Assembly (NCBI RefSeq): GCF_003479425.1 | Contig: NZ_QUHC01000001.1 | Location: forward strand, 620,001 to 684,000 | DNA from: Odoribacter sp. AF15-53 | Lineage (GTDB): Bacteria; Bacteroidota; Bacteroidia; Bacteroidales; Marinifilaceae | Length of the DNA: 64,000 nt | Direction of reading: 5' to 3' | Part shown: positions 47,618-55,424 of the stretch, one piece after another | Layout: each line of letters opens with the position of its first letter | How positions within the stretch are numbered: position 1 is the first letter of the stretch | Made by a program: the position numbers and the translations under genes | The notes under the pieces: model-generated | What the model was told of the DNA's origin: nothing | The model's database searches: none | The model's input: only the letters and a program-made list of their open reading frames with translations

Positions 47618-48367
47618 ATGAAAGAACGTAACATAGAACCGGGAACACCGATCATTGACAAGAAATATTCGATCGTAGTTGATAAGAAAGGACCTTTCCT
47701 CGTGTATGGTCGTCCCCCCATGAAACAACAGTTTATCGTGCAGAACGACGAGGGAACCTCGTGGTCATACAGGGATGGGGTGGAATATGAATTGAAAGAC
47801 GAGCCGACGGCGTTATGTCGTTGCGGGGCTTCGGCGAATAAACCGTTTTGTGACGGGGCACATTTGAACGTGAATTGGGATCCCACGTTGACGGCTGATA
47901 ATATCCCTTTATTGAATGAGGCTGATGTGCTTGACGGGCCCACGTTAGAGTTGACGGATAACGAGAAGTATTGTGCTTTTGCTCGTTTCTGTGATGCTTA
48001 CGGGAAGGTTTGGAATCTCGTGGAAGAGTCGGATGACGAGGAAGCCCGGAAGTTGACCATACGGGAAGCCAATTATTGTCCGGCAGGTCGATTGAAAGCA
48101 TGGGATAAGGATAAAGGTGAATTTATCGAGAACAAGTTGGATCCTTCATTGGTTTTGCTTGAGGACCCGCAGGAGCGTTGTAGCGGACCTTTGTTTGTGA
48201 GAGGCGGGATTCCGATTGACGATACCGAGGGTGTGAGATATGAACTTCGTAACCGGGTTACGTTGTGCCGTTGCGGGGCTTCTTCCAACAAGCCTTTCTG
48301 TGATGGAACGCATGCTAGTATCCGTTTCCGGGACGGACTTCCGGGACCGCATGGGAATGTAAAGTAA
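47618..48367 (+). CDS. Double CDGSH iron-sulfur protein
   Basis: A 249-aa protein with two CDGSH-type 2Fe-2S sites, CRCGASANKPFCDGAH (about 67-82) and CRCGASSNKPFCDGTH (about 222-237). Between them a Cys-containing segment with YCAFARFCDAYG and NYCPAGRL resembles the small mono-cluster 4Fe-4S/DUF1271 domain. Such proteins are probably cytosolic electron or cluster carriers. It stands between a terminator and the steroid cluster, 183 nt upstream of the reductase gene. A functional link is possible but not shown. Confidence 0.88.
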   Translation: MKERNIEPGTPIIDKKYSIVVDKKGPFLVYGRPPMKQQFIVQNDEGTSWSYRDGVEYELKDEPTALCRCGASANKPFCDGAHLNVNWDPTLTADNIPLLNEADVLDGPTLELTDNEKYCAFARFCDAYGKVWNLVEESDDEEARKLTIREANYCPAGRLKAWDKDKGEFIENKLDPSLVLLEDPQERCSGPLFVRGGIPIDDTEGVRYELRNRVTLCRCGASSNKPFCDGTHASIRFRDGLPGPHGNVK

Positions 48368-48550
48368 AAGAATGTGAATCAAGAACTGATAAGTATTTGT
48401 TTGCGTGAAGATTTGTCCCCGGTGGGGTATATTTCCTAGTTAATTTCGTGATAAACGCGTGGGGACCTTTGCATTTCCATTTATAATTTAACATTTATTG
48501 GTTCTTGGCATAAAATTTGTTGGTAATCCGTGAACCAACAAATTTGTAAA

Positions 48551-49312
48551 ATGGATGGATTTCATGTCTTTCTAGCAGTGATGACGGGGATTGCCGTTAT
48601 TGTTTTTTTCGCTCTTTACTTTGTGAAGGCGGGATACGGGATGTTTTTTGATGCCAAGTGGGGGCGGCCGATTAACAATCGGTTGGGATGGGTGCTAATG
48701 GAAGCGCCTGTTTTCATTGCGATGGCTCTTTTCTGGTATTTCTCGGACAGGCGTTGTGAATTGGTCCCGTTGATTTTCTTTATTTTCTTCGAAATACATT
48801 ATTTGCAACGTGCTTTTATTTTTCCTTTGTTGCTCAAAGGAAAAGGACGTATGCCTTTGGGGATTATGCTGATGGGGATCACGTTCAACGTGCTAAATGC
48901 TTGTATGCAGGGGGGCTGGATTTTTTATTTTGCCCCGGAAGGCCTTTACGCGTCAGGGTGGTTGACCTCCCCGCAGTTTATTATCGGGACGCTGGTGTTC
49001 TTCGGGGGAATGTGCATCAACATTCATTCCGATCATATTATTCGTCATTTACGTCGTCCCGGGGATACGGGACATTATTTACCCCGGGGTGGGATGTTTC
49101 GTTACGTGACTTCGGCAAATTATTTCGGGGAGATTGTGGAATGGACAGGATTTGCCATACTTACCTGGTCTCTCTCCGGTGCGGTTTTTGCCGTATGGAC
49201 GTTTGCCAATCTGGTACCACGAGCTAATACGATTTATAACAAATATTCAGGGATGTTCGGGGATGAGATGAGAAAACTTCATCTTAAACGAGTGATCCCT
49301 TTTATATATTAA
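48551..49312 (+). CDS. Steroid 5-alpha-reductase family enzyme
   Basis: A 253-aa integral membrane protein with about six to seven hydrophobic segments. It resembles the eukaryotic SRD5A family strongly: INIHSDHIIRHLRRPGDTGH, then LPRGG, YVTSANYFGEIVEWTGFAI, and a C-terminus ending VIPFIY. The residues aligned with the human SRD5A2 catalytic pair are kept, as Glu51 in LMEAP and Tyr84 in HYLQR. The family reduces the C4-C5 double bond of 3-oxo-delta4 steroids with NADPH to give 5-alpha (allo) products. ATG 48551 is preferred to an in-frame GTG seven codons earlier. The next gene starts 9 nt later. Confidence 0.92.
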   Translation: MDGFHVFLAVMTGIAVIVFFALYFVKAGYGMFFDAKWGRPINNRLGWVLMEAPVFIAMALFWYFSDRRCELVPLIFFIFFEIHYLQRAFIFPLLLKGKGRMPLGIMLMGITFNVLNACMQGGWIFYFAPEGLYASGWLTSPQFIIGTLVFFGGMCINIHSDHIIRHLRRPGDTGHYLPRGGMFRYVTSANYFGEIVEWTGFAILTWSLSGAVFAVWTFANLVPRANTIYNKYSGMFGDEMRKLHLKRVIPFIY

Positions 49313-49321
49313 AGATACGAT

Positions 49322-50548
49322 ATGACACGAGAATCTAAGTTATTCACACCATTAACAATCGGACCGCTGACGTTGCGTAACCGGACTATCCGGGCCGCTG
49401 CGTTCGAGGGTATGTGTCCGGGGAATGCTCCTTCGGAGATGTTGCATGATTATCATCTTTCGGTTGCCCGGGGAGGAATCGGGATGACAACAATCGCTTA
49501 TGCGGCTGTTGTTAGGAGTGGTTTGTCGTTTCCACATCAATTGTGGTTGAGGCCGGAGATTATCCCGGCGTTACGTCGGCTCACGGATGATATACATGCC
49601 ACGGGTGCGGCTGCATCTATCCAGATGGGGCATTGCGGGAACATGTCGCACCGGGGTATTTGCGGGTGTACACCGATATCGGCTTCCAGTGGTTTTAATA
49701 TATATTCTCCGACATGGGTAAGGGGAATGAAGAAGGAGGAGATCGTTGATATGGCGAAGGCTTTCGGGCAGGCCGTGAATATGGCGAGGGAAGCGGGATT
49801 TGATGCGGTGGAGATTCATGCCGGTCATGGTTATTTGATCAGTCAGTTCCTTTCTCCCTACACGAATCATAGGCGGGACGAGTTTGGTGGTTCGCTGGAG
49901 AACCGGATGCGGTTTATGCGTATGGTGATGGCCGAAGTGATGGAAGCGGCGGGGGATGATATGGCCGTGTTGGTGAAAATGAACACGAGGGATGGTTTCC
50001 GGGGAGGGATGGAAGTTCCGGAATGTATCGAGGTGGCTAAGGCGTTGGAAGAGGCGGGTGCGCATGCGTTGATACTGAGTGGCGGTTTCGTGAGTAGGGC
50101 CCCGATGTACGTGATGCGGGGTGCGATGCCGATAAAAAGTTTGACTTACTACATGCAACAATTCTGGTTGCCGATAGGTGTTCGGCTTGCCGGGCACCTG
50201 ATGATTCCTACCGTTCCGTTTAAAGAGGCTTATTTCTTTGAAGATGCGATAAAATTCCGGGAAGCCGTGAAATTACCCCTTGTTTACGTGGGAGGATTGA
50301 TATCCCGGGAGAAGATAGATATGGTGCTAGATGCTGGGTTTGACGGCGTGTCCATGGCCAGGGCTTTGTTGAACGAACCGGATTTCGTGAACCGGATGGC
50401 ACGGGAAGAGAATGCCCGGAACGCTTGCGAACATGCGAATTATTGTATTGCCCGTATGTATTCTCGCGAGATGGCGTGTCATAAGCATATAAAAGATCTT
50501 CCCGGGAAGTTGTTGCGGGAATTGGAAACTGCATCTAGGAAATATTGA
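49322..50548 (+). CDS. Old Yellow Enzyme-type NADH:flavin oxidoreductase, candidate bile-acid 5-beta-reductase
   Basis: A 408-aa FMN TIM-barrel protein. Family motifs are FTPLTIGPLTLRNRTIRAA, VEIHAGHGYLISQFLSP and NHRRDEFGGSLENRMRF, with YVGGLIS and SMARALLNEPDFVNRM near the end. It lacks the C-terminal FAD/NAD domain of the 640-aa BaiCD/2,4-dienoyl-CoA reductase type. The cluster-binding region reads Cys369-x2-Ala372-Asn-x-Cys375-x10-Cys386, so one usual 4Fe-4S ligand is Ala. In the isoallolithocholic acid pathway an enzyme of this class interconverts 3-oxo-5-beta and 3-oxo-delta4 bile acids. The role here rests on gene context. Confidence 0.85.
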   Translation: MTRESKLFTPLTIGPLTLRNRTIRAAAFEGMCPGNAPSEMLHDYHLSVARGGIGMTTIAYAAVVRSGLSFPHQLWLRPEIIPALRRLTDDIHATGAAASIQMGHCGNMSHRGICGCTPISASSGFNIYSPTWVRGMKKEEIVDMAKAFGQAVNMAREAGFDAVEIHAGHGYLISQFLSPYTNHRRDEFGGSLENRMRFMRMVMAEVMEAAGDDMAVLVKMNTRDGFRGGMEVPECIEVAKALEEAGAHALILSGGFVSRAPMYVMRGAMPIKSLTYYMQQFWLPIGVRLAGHLMIPTVPFKEAYFFEDAIKFREAVKLPLVYVGGLISREKIDMVLDAGFDGVSMARALLNEPDFVNRMAREENARNACEHANYCIARMYSREMACHKHIKDLPGKLLRELETASRKY

Positions 50549-50561
50549 AACAAGATAGCTC

Positions 50562-51377
50562 ATGGAGGTACTAAATCAGGCTAAAGCTAACCCGGTGGCT
50601 TTGGTGACAGGAGCCAGTTCCGGGATCGGTTTGGAGTATGCCCGCGAATTGTGTATCCGGGGATATGATGTCGTGATGGTTAGTAACGAGCAGGAGCGTC
50701 TTGCTCAACATGCCGTGGAGTTTGCTCGGATGTATGGGGTGCAGACATGGCCGCTTTATCTGGATTTATCCTTACCCGATGCTGCCGAACATTTACACGG
50801 GTTTTGCGTGGCGTTGGGTTTGCAGGTTGAGGTATTGGTAAATAATGCCGGTATTTTCCGTTTGAAACACGTGGTGAACCTGTCGGTTGCTATCGTACGT
50901 ACGATGCTGATGTTGCACATGAACACGGTCGTGTTGCTTTGTCGCTATTTCGGTGAGGATATGAAAAAACGGGGAAAGGGCTATATTCTTAATATGTCTT
51001 CCATGTCAGCTTGGTTTCCTTATCCGGGTATTTCACTTTATGCCTCCACGAAATGTTTCCTGAAAAGTTTTTCTCGTGCCTTTCGCTTGGAAATGCTTGA
51101 TTACGGGGTTAATGTCACGACGGTTTGCCCGGGTGCGATTGCTACGGATTTATATAATTTACCCCTCCATTTGCAACGATTAGCGGTGCGGATCGGGGTG
51201 ATGATGAAGCCCGATACGCTTGCCCGGCGTGCGCTCAACGGAATGTTTCGTCACCGGGCACAGATGATCCCCGGGGTGATTAATTATTTCTTTATCGGGA
51301 TATTGTCGCTACTGCCTTACGGAGTGGTGAGGTGGGGGATGAGGAAAGTGATGAGACAATTGAAAATGGACAATTGA
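50562..51377 (+). CDS. Short-chain dehydrogenase, candidate hydroxysteroid dehydrogenase 1
   Basis: A 271-aa classical SDR. The NAD(P)-binding loop is TGASSGIG (16-23), followed by NNAG and the catalytic Ser about 147, Tyr160 and Lys164 (YASTK). PGAIATDLY follows. The C-terminal 35 residues are hydrophobic and basic (YFFIGILSLLPYGVV), which suggests membrane association like the 17-beta-HSD12/HSDL group. It starts 13 nt after the oxidoreductase gene. A 3-alpha- or 3-beta-hydroxysteroid dehydrogenase role is inferred from context; stereochemistry cannot be read from sequence. Confidence 0.87.
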   Translation: MEVLNQAKANPVALVTGASSGIGLEYARELCIRGYDVVMVSNEQERLAQHAVEFARMYGVQTWPLYLDLSLPDAAEHLHGFCVALGLQVEVLVNNAGIFRLKHVVNLSVAIVRTMLMLHMNTVVLLCRYFGEDMKKRGKGYILNMSSMSAWFPYPGISLYASTKCFLKSFSRAFRLEMLDYGVNVTTVCPGAIATDLYNLPLHLQRLAVRIGVMMKPDTLARRALNGMFRHRAQMIPGVINYFFIGILSLLPYGVVRWGMRKVMRQLKMDN

Positions 51378-51379
51378 AA

Positions 51380-51500
51380 ATGAAAAGAGTCCATAAGATT
51401 CATGGCTCCCTGTGGGGCGCTTTGTCAACAGCAGCTTGTGCTGCTGAATCACGGAATCGGGGATCTCTCAATCTTAAATTTAAAATTAAAAATCTAAAAT
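51380..51500. repeat. Palindromic intergenic repeat, copy F, inside the steroid cluster
   Basis: It contains GTCCATAAG, CATGGCTCCCTGTGGGGCGC, CAGCAGCTTGTGCTGCTG and GAATCACGGAATCGGGGA, the modules of copies B and D/E, followed by the AAATTTAAAATTAAAAATCTAAA-type tail in two runs. It separates the two dehydrogenase genes by 126 nt and may split or attenuate the transcript. Confidence 0.75.
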
Positions 51501-51503
51501 TTC

Positions 51504-52337
51504 ATGGGTTTAGTTATCGTTACGGGAGCTAATGGAGGTATGGGACTGGCTATCACGAGGGCGATGGCTCGGATGGGTGGACCTGTAATTATGGCTTGTC
51601 GAAATGTAGAACGGGCAGCGGGAATAAGGGATGAGGTCGTGCGGGAGACGGGGAACGGACGGGTGGAGTTGCATGCGTTGGATTTGGCGTCGATTGCTTC
51701 AATCCGGGCTTTTGTCAAGGGATTGAACGGACGGGAAGTAAGCGTGTTGATCAATAATGCCGGGACGATGTGCCGGGATTTTACTACGACGGTCGACGGG
51801 TTGGAGACTACCGTGGGGGTGAATTACGTGGGGACGTGGTTGTTGACGAATTTGTTGCTCCCGAGCATGGGACTGAGAGAAAAATCCAGGATAATCAATA
51901 CTTCATCGCTTACCAGTAAAATGGGACGGGTGGATGACAAGTTTTTTAAACTTGATCCGGAACATTACCGGCGTTTCAAGGCTTACCCGAATTCCAAGCT
52001 GGCCTTGTTGATGTTCACGATTGAACTTGCCCGGCGGCTGGAAGGGCGACGGGTTACCGTGAATGTCGTCGATCCGGGAGTGGTGAACACGGGGATGATC
52101 ACGATGCATCGGTGGTATGACCCGTTGGCTGATTTGTTTTTCCGTCCTTTTATAAAATCACCGGAACGGGGGGCTGCCACGGCGATTCTTTTGGCCACTT
52201 CCGAGCGTTATGCCGGGGTAACAGGTGGTTTCTTCAAGGGAAAGCGGCAGGTCGAATATCCAAAAATAGCTCTTGACGGGGAAGCTTGTCGAAATTTGTG
52301 GCTTCAAACAGAGCGGTTATTGCGGGATTTAAAATAG
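51504..52337 (+). CDS. Short-chain dehydrogenase, candidate hydroxysteroid dehydrogenase 2
   Basis: A 277-aa SDR of the retinol dehydrogenase-like group. The cofactor loop is TGANGGMG (7-14), with NNAG near residue 88 and catalytic Tyr161 and Lys165 (YPNSK) preceded by NTSSL. CRNVERA after the second strand puts an Arg where NADP(H)-preferring enzymes carry one. It differs clearly from the first SDR, so the pair is not a recent duplication. It could supply the second hydroxysteroid dehydrogenase of the pathway. The -7 element of nth lies at its 3' end. Confidence 0.86.
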   Translation: MGLVIVTGANGGMGLAITRAMARMGGPVIMACRNVERAAGIRDEVVRETGNGRVELHALDLASIASIRAFVKGLNGREVSVLINNAGTMCRDFTTTVDGLETTVGVNYVGTWLLTNLLLPSMGLREKSRIINTSSLTSKMGRVDDKFFKLDPEHYRRFKAYPNSKLALLMFTIELARRLEGRRVTVNVVDPGVVNTGMITMHRWYDPLADLFFRPFIKSPERGAATAILLATSERYAGVTGGFFKGKRQVEYPKIALDGEACRNLWLQTERLLRDLK

Positions 52338-52351
52338 CTTTCTTATCTTTG
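52320..52351 (+). promoter_or_regulatory. Candidate promoter of nth
   Basis: TTG at 52320-52322 and TATCTTTG at 52344-52351 fit the -33 TTTG and -7 TAnnTTTG elements with a 21-bp spacing. The ATG lies 19 nt downstream. The upstream half overlaps the end of the second dehydrogenase gene. Confidence 0.55.
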
Positions 52352-52370
52352 TGTTCAAAGAATATATGTT

Positions 52371-53012
52371 ATGCGATTAGAGGAAAGATATGATAAGGTG
52401 TTAGCGTGGTTTCGGGAACGAATGCCGGTTGCCGATACTGAATTACATTACACTGATCCGTTCCAATTGTTGGTAGCGGTCATCTTGTCGGCACAATGTA
52501 CCGATAAACGAGTGAACATGGTAACTCCCGGATTGTTCGAGCGATTCCCGGATGCATCGTCGATGTCAAAAGCGACGGTGGAGGAAATTTTTGAATTGAT
52601 TAAATCAATCTCTTACCCGAATAATAAATCGAAGCATTTGTCGGCGATGGCGAAAAAATTAATGGAAGATTTCAACGGGGTGGTGCCGGATGATTTCGAG
52701 TTGTTGCAGACGTTACCCGGCGTGGGACGCAAGACGGCAAACGTCATGGAGGCGGTGGCTTTCAAACGTCCGGCAATGCCTGTCGACACGCACGTGTTCC
52801 GGGTGGCCGACCGGATCGGGTTGGTGACGGGGGCCAAGACTCCGCTTGAAACGGAAAAACAACTTGTAGCGCATATCCCGGCAGAATGGTTATCAACGGC
52901 TCATCATTGGTTGATCTTGCACGGGAGGTATGTTTGCGTGGCCCGGAAACCGAAATGCGAGGAATGTGGTATTGCCGAATGGTGCCGGTATAATCAAAAA
53001 AAGCTGTCTTGA
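52371..53012 (+). CDS. nth: Endonuclease III
   Basis: A 213-aa base-excision repair glycosylase/AP lyase. The helix-hairpin-helix LPGVGRKTANVM carries the catalytic Lys, PVDTHVFRVA carries the catalytic Asp, and the C-terminal 4Fe-4S site is C-x6-C-x2-C-x5-C (CVARKPKCEECGIAEWC). It removes oxidised pyrimidines from DNA. The length is normal. Confidence 0.97.
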   Translation: MRLEERYDKVLAWFRERMPVADTELHYTDPFQLLVAVILSAQCTDKRVNMVTPGLFERFPDASSMSKATVEEIFELIKSISYPNNKSKHLSAMAKKLMEDFNGVVPDDFELLQTLPGVGRKTANVMEAVAFKRPAMPVDTHVFRVADRIGLVTGAKTPLETEKQLVAHIPAEWLSTAHHWLILHGRYVCVARKPKCEECGIAEWCRYNQKKLS

Positions 53013-53028
53013 CGAGAGACAGCTTTTT
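52998..53028 (+). terminator. Terminator of nth
   Basis: A 12-bp stem (52998-53009 with 53017-53028) with a 7-nt loop and a T-run in the right arm. The nth stop codon lies in the loop. Confidence 0.85.
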
Positions 53029-53160
53029 CACTATTTACTACTAACCCTAAAATTGGAACTACTTCGAGCATCCATTTCTTTAAAAAACGTTTTTATTACT
53101 TAGTGTGAATTCATAGAATAGATGCAGAATTTTAAAAAAGGTTGCGTGGGTGTATGAAAA

Positions 53161-53192
53161 AAAATCAGAGATAATTTTTTATCTCTGATTTT
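53161..53192 (-). terminator. Terminator of the M3 peptidase gene
   Basis: AAAATCAGAGAT (53161-53172) pairs with ATCTCTGATTTT (53181-53192) around an 8-nt loop, 10 nt beyond the peptidase stop on the minus strand, with a T-run following. Confidence 0.85.
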
Positions 53193-53202
53193 TTTGACTT
53201 TG

Positions 53203-55308
53203 CTATTTAAGTCCTTTGCGTTTTAGCAATGGATCGATGGACGGTTCTTTACCTCTGAACTTTTGATAAAGCATCATGGCATCTTCGGAACCTCCCTTGG
53301 AAAGAATGTTCTCCCGGAACGATTTTGCTTTTTCTGGATCAAAAATGTTCCCGGTCTCTCTAAACGCTTCAAAAGCATCGGCATCCAGTACTTCCGCCCA
53401 GGTGTAGGCATAATATCCCGAAGAATAGCCTCCTGCAAAGATATGTTGGAAGTAAGGACTCCGGTAGCGAACCGTGATTTCCGGGATAAGACCGATTTTT
53501 TGTAAAGTGGCTTTCTCGAACTCGTTCGGGTTTACCGGATCGGTTGTAGTGCGGGTGTGGTAAGCCATATCAAGTAACGCGGCGGCCATAAATTCAGTCG
53601 TAACGAATCCTTGATTGAAATGTCCGCTATTTTCCAGTTTATCAATTAATTCCTGGGGTATCGGTTGGCCGGTTTTATAGTGACGGGCGTAAACTTTCAA
53701 CACCTCCGGGTCAGCCGCCCAGTTTTCCATAACCTGAGACGGAAGTTCCACGAAATCCCGGGGTACGGAAGTTCCTGATACTTTATTATACCTACATTGG
53801 GATAATAACCCGTGAAGAGCGTGACCGAATTCATGGAAAAGGGTCTGTGCTTCATCAAAGCTTAATAGTGCCGGAACGTCTCCTGTCGGTTTGGTGAAGT
53901 TGCAGACGTTCGTGATGATTGGTGTAACTTTTTTACCTAGTGCGGATTGTTTACGGTAGGAGTTCATCCACGCGCCGGAGCGTTTGCTTTCCCGCGGGTG
54001 GAAATCCATGTAAAGAATACCGATATGGTCACCGTTGGCTTCTTTCACCTCGAAAGCCAAGGCATCCGGGTGAGGCGTGGGGATATCCGCACGTTGGGTA
54101 AACGTGATACCATACAATTTATTCGCCGTGTAGAAGGCTCCCTCTCTTACGTTTTCTAAGGGGAAATATTGACGAAGTTCGTTTTCATCCAATCCGTACT
54201 TGGCTTTCTTTACTTTTTCAGCGTAATAACGCCAGTCCCAAGGTTGGAGTTTAAAGTTTTTCCCTTCTTTCCGGATCATGGCTTGAAGTTCCGCGGCTTC
54301 TTTTTTGGCAATCGGCAGGGCGGCATTCCAGATTTGATTGCATAGATTGTACACGTTCTCCGGTGTCTTGGCCATGTTGTTGTCCAGAACGAAAGCGGCA
54401 TGGGTGTCGTAACCGAGCAATTGTGCTTTTTGTACCCGCAATGAGGTTATTTTCGAGATGATTTCTTTGTTATCGAATTCGTTGTCGTTGTTACAACGAT
54501 TGATGTATGCCTTGTAGATTTTTTCTCTTAAATCCCGGTTGTCAGCGTATTGCAGGAACGGGAGCAGGCTCGGGTTGTGGAGGGTAAATACCCATTTCCC
54601 GTCTAACCCGGCGTTCTTGGCCGCGGTAGCGGCCGTGGTGATCACGTTTTCCGGTAGGCCGGAGAGGTCTTTTTTGTTATCAATAACCAGCTTGAAGCTG
54701 TTGGTTTCATTCAATAGGTTCTCGCCGAATTGCAGGCTTAGCATGGATAACTCGCTATTCAGTTTCTTGAATATTTCCTTGTCTGCCGGTGACAGGTTTG
54801 CCCCGCCTCGTACGAATCCCTGGTAATATTTATCCAGTACGGTCAATTGTTCGGGAGTCAGGTTTTCTTTCTCCTTGTTATTATACACCGTTTTGATCCG
54901 TTCGAAAAGTTTGTCGTTTAGATTGATGGCATCCCAATGAGCCGTGAGTTTCGGGGTAATCTTTTTGGCGATAGCCTTGATCGAATCGTTGGTATTCGCG
55001 CCTTGTTGGTTACCGAATACGGAGGATACTTTGTTTAGTAATTCACCGGAGGCTTCAAGAGCATCGATCGTGTTTTTGAATGTCGGGGCTTCCGGGTTGT
55101 TGATAATGGCGTTGATTTCAGCCTGATGCTGTCTCATCCCTTCCTCGTAAGCGGGGAGATAATGTTTGTTCTTGATTAAATGGAAGGGGGGAACCTCATG
55201 AGGGGTTTCGTACGCGTTGAAAAATGGATTTTCATTCTTCACTTGCCCTGATTGGCAGGATTGCAGCGCTAGTCCTACGCAACAAACTAAGTAAGTGACT
55301 TTCTTCAT
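53203..55308 (-). CDS. dcp: M3-family peptidyl-dipeptidase, lipoprotein
   Basis: A 701-aa zinc peptidase with a lipoprotein signal (LALQSC). The M3 site is HEFGHALHG (His492, Glu493, His496), and the third ligand region is near FVELPSQVMENW. The phrase FDEAQTLFHEFGH and a C-terminal SGYYAYTWAEVLDADAF are typical of Dcp and oligopeptidase A. It releases dipeptides from the C-terminus of periplasmic peptides. It may help use peptides brought in by the SusCD systems; that link is inference. Confidence 0.92.
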   Translation of the reverse strand: MKKVTYLVCCVGLALQSCQSGQVKNENPFFNAYETPHEVPPFHLIKNKHYLPAYEEGMRQHQAEINAIINNPEAPTFKNTIDALEASGELLNKVSSVFGNQQGANTNDSIKAIAKKITPKLTAHWDAINLNDKLFERIKTVYNNKEKENLTPEQLTVLDKYYQGFVRGGANLSPADKEIFKKLNSELSMLSLQFGENLLNETNSFKLVIDNKKDLSGLPENVITTAATAAKNAGLDGKWVFTLHNPSLLPFLQYADNRDLREKIYKAYINRCNNDNEFDNKEIISKITSLRVQKAQLLGYDTHAAFVLDNNMAKTPENVYNLCNQIWNAALPIAKKEAAELQAMIRKEGKNFKLQPWDWRYYAEKVKKAKYGLDENELRQYFPLENVREGAFYTANKLYGITFTQRADIPTPHPDALAFEVKEANGDHIGILYMDFHPRESKRSGAWMNSYRKQSALGKKVTPIITNVCNFTKPTGDVPALLSFDEAQTLFHEFGHALHGLLSQCRYNKVSGTSVPRDFVELPSQVMENWAADPEVLKVYARHYKTGQPIPQELIDKLENSGHFNQGFVTTEFMAAALLDMAYHTRTTTDPVNPNEFEKATLQKIGLIPEITVRYRSPYFQHIFAGGYSSGYYAYTWAEVLDADAFEAFRETGNIFDPEKAKSFRENILSKGGSEDAMMLYQKFRGKEPSIDPLLKRKGLK

Positions 55309-55424
55309 CTATAAATCTTGTTAATGGTTTATGAATGCTACAAATATAATTAAGTCGGGTAGATTATACAAATAAATAATTTTCTCCTTATTTTTGTACT
55401 CTTCAAAATGGATGAGCTAAAACT

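Noticed and set aside
48530..48550. Upstream GTG start for the 5-alpha-reductase
   Set aside because: The extra seven residues (polar, with Cys) do not fit the membrane start of the family; the ATG at 48551 does.
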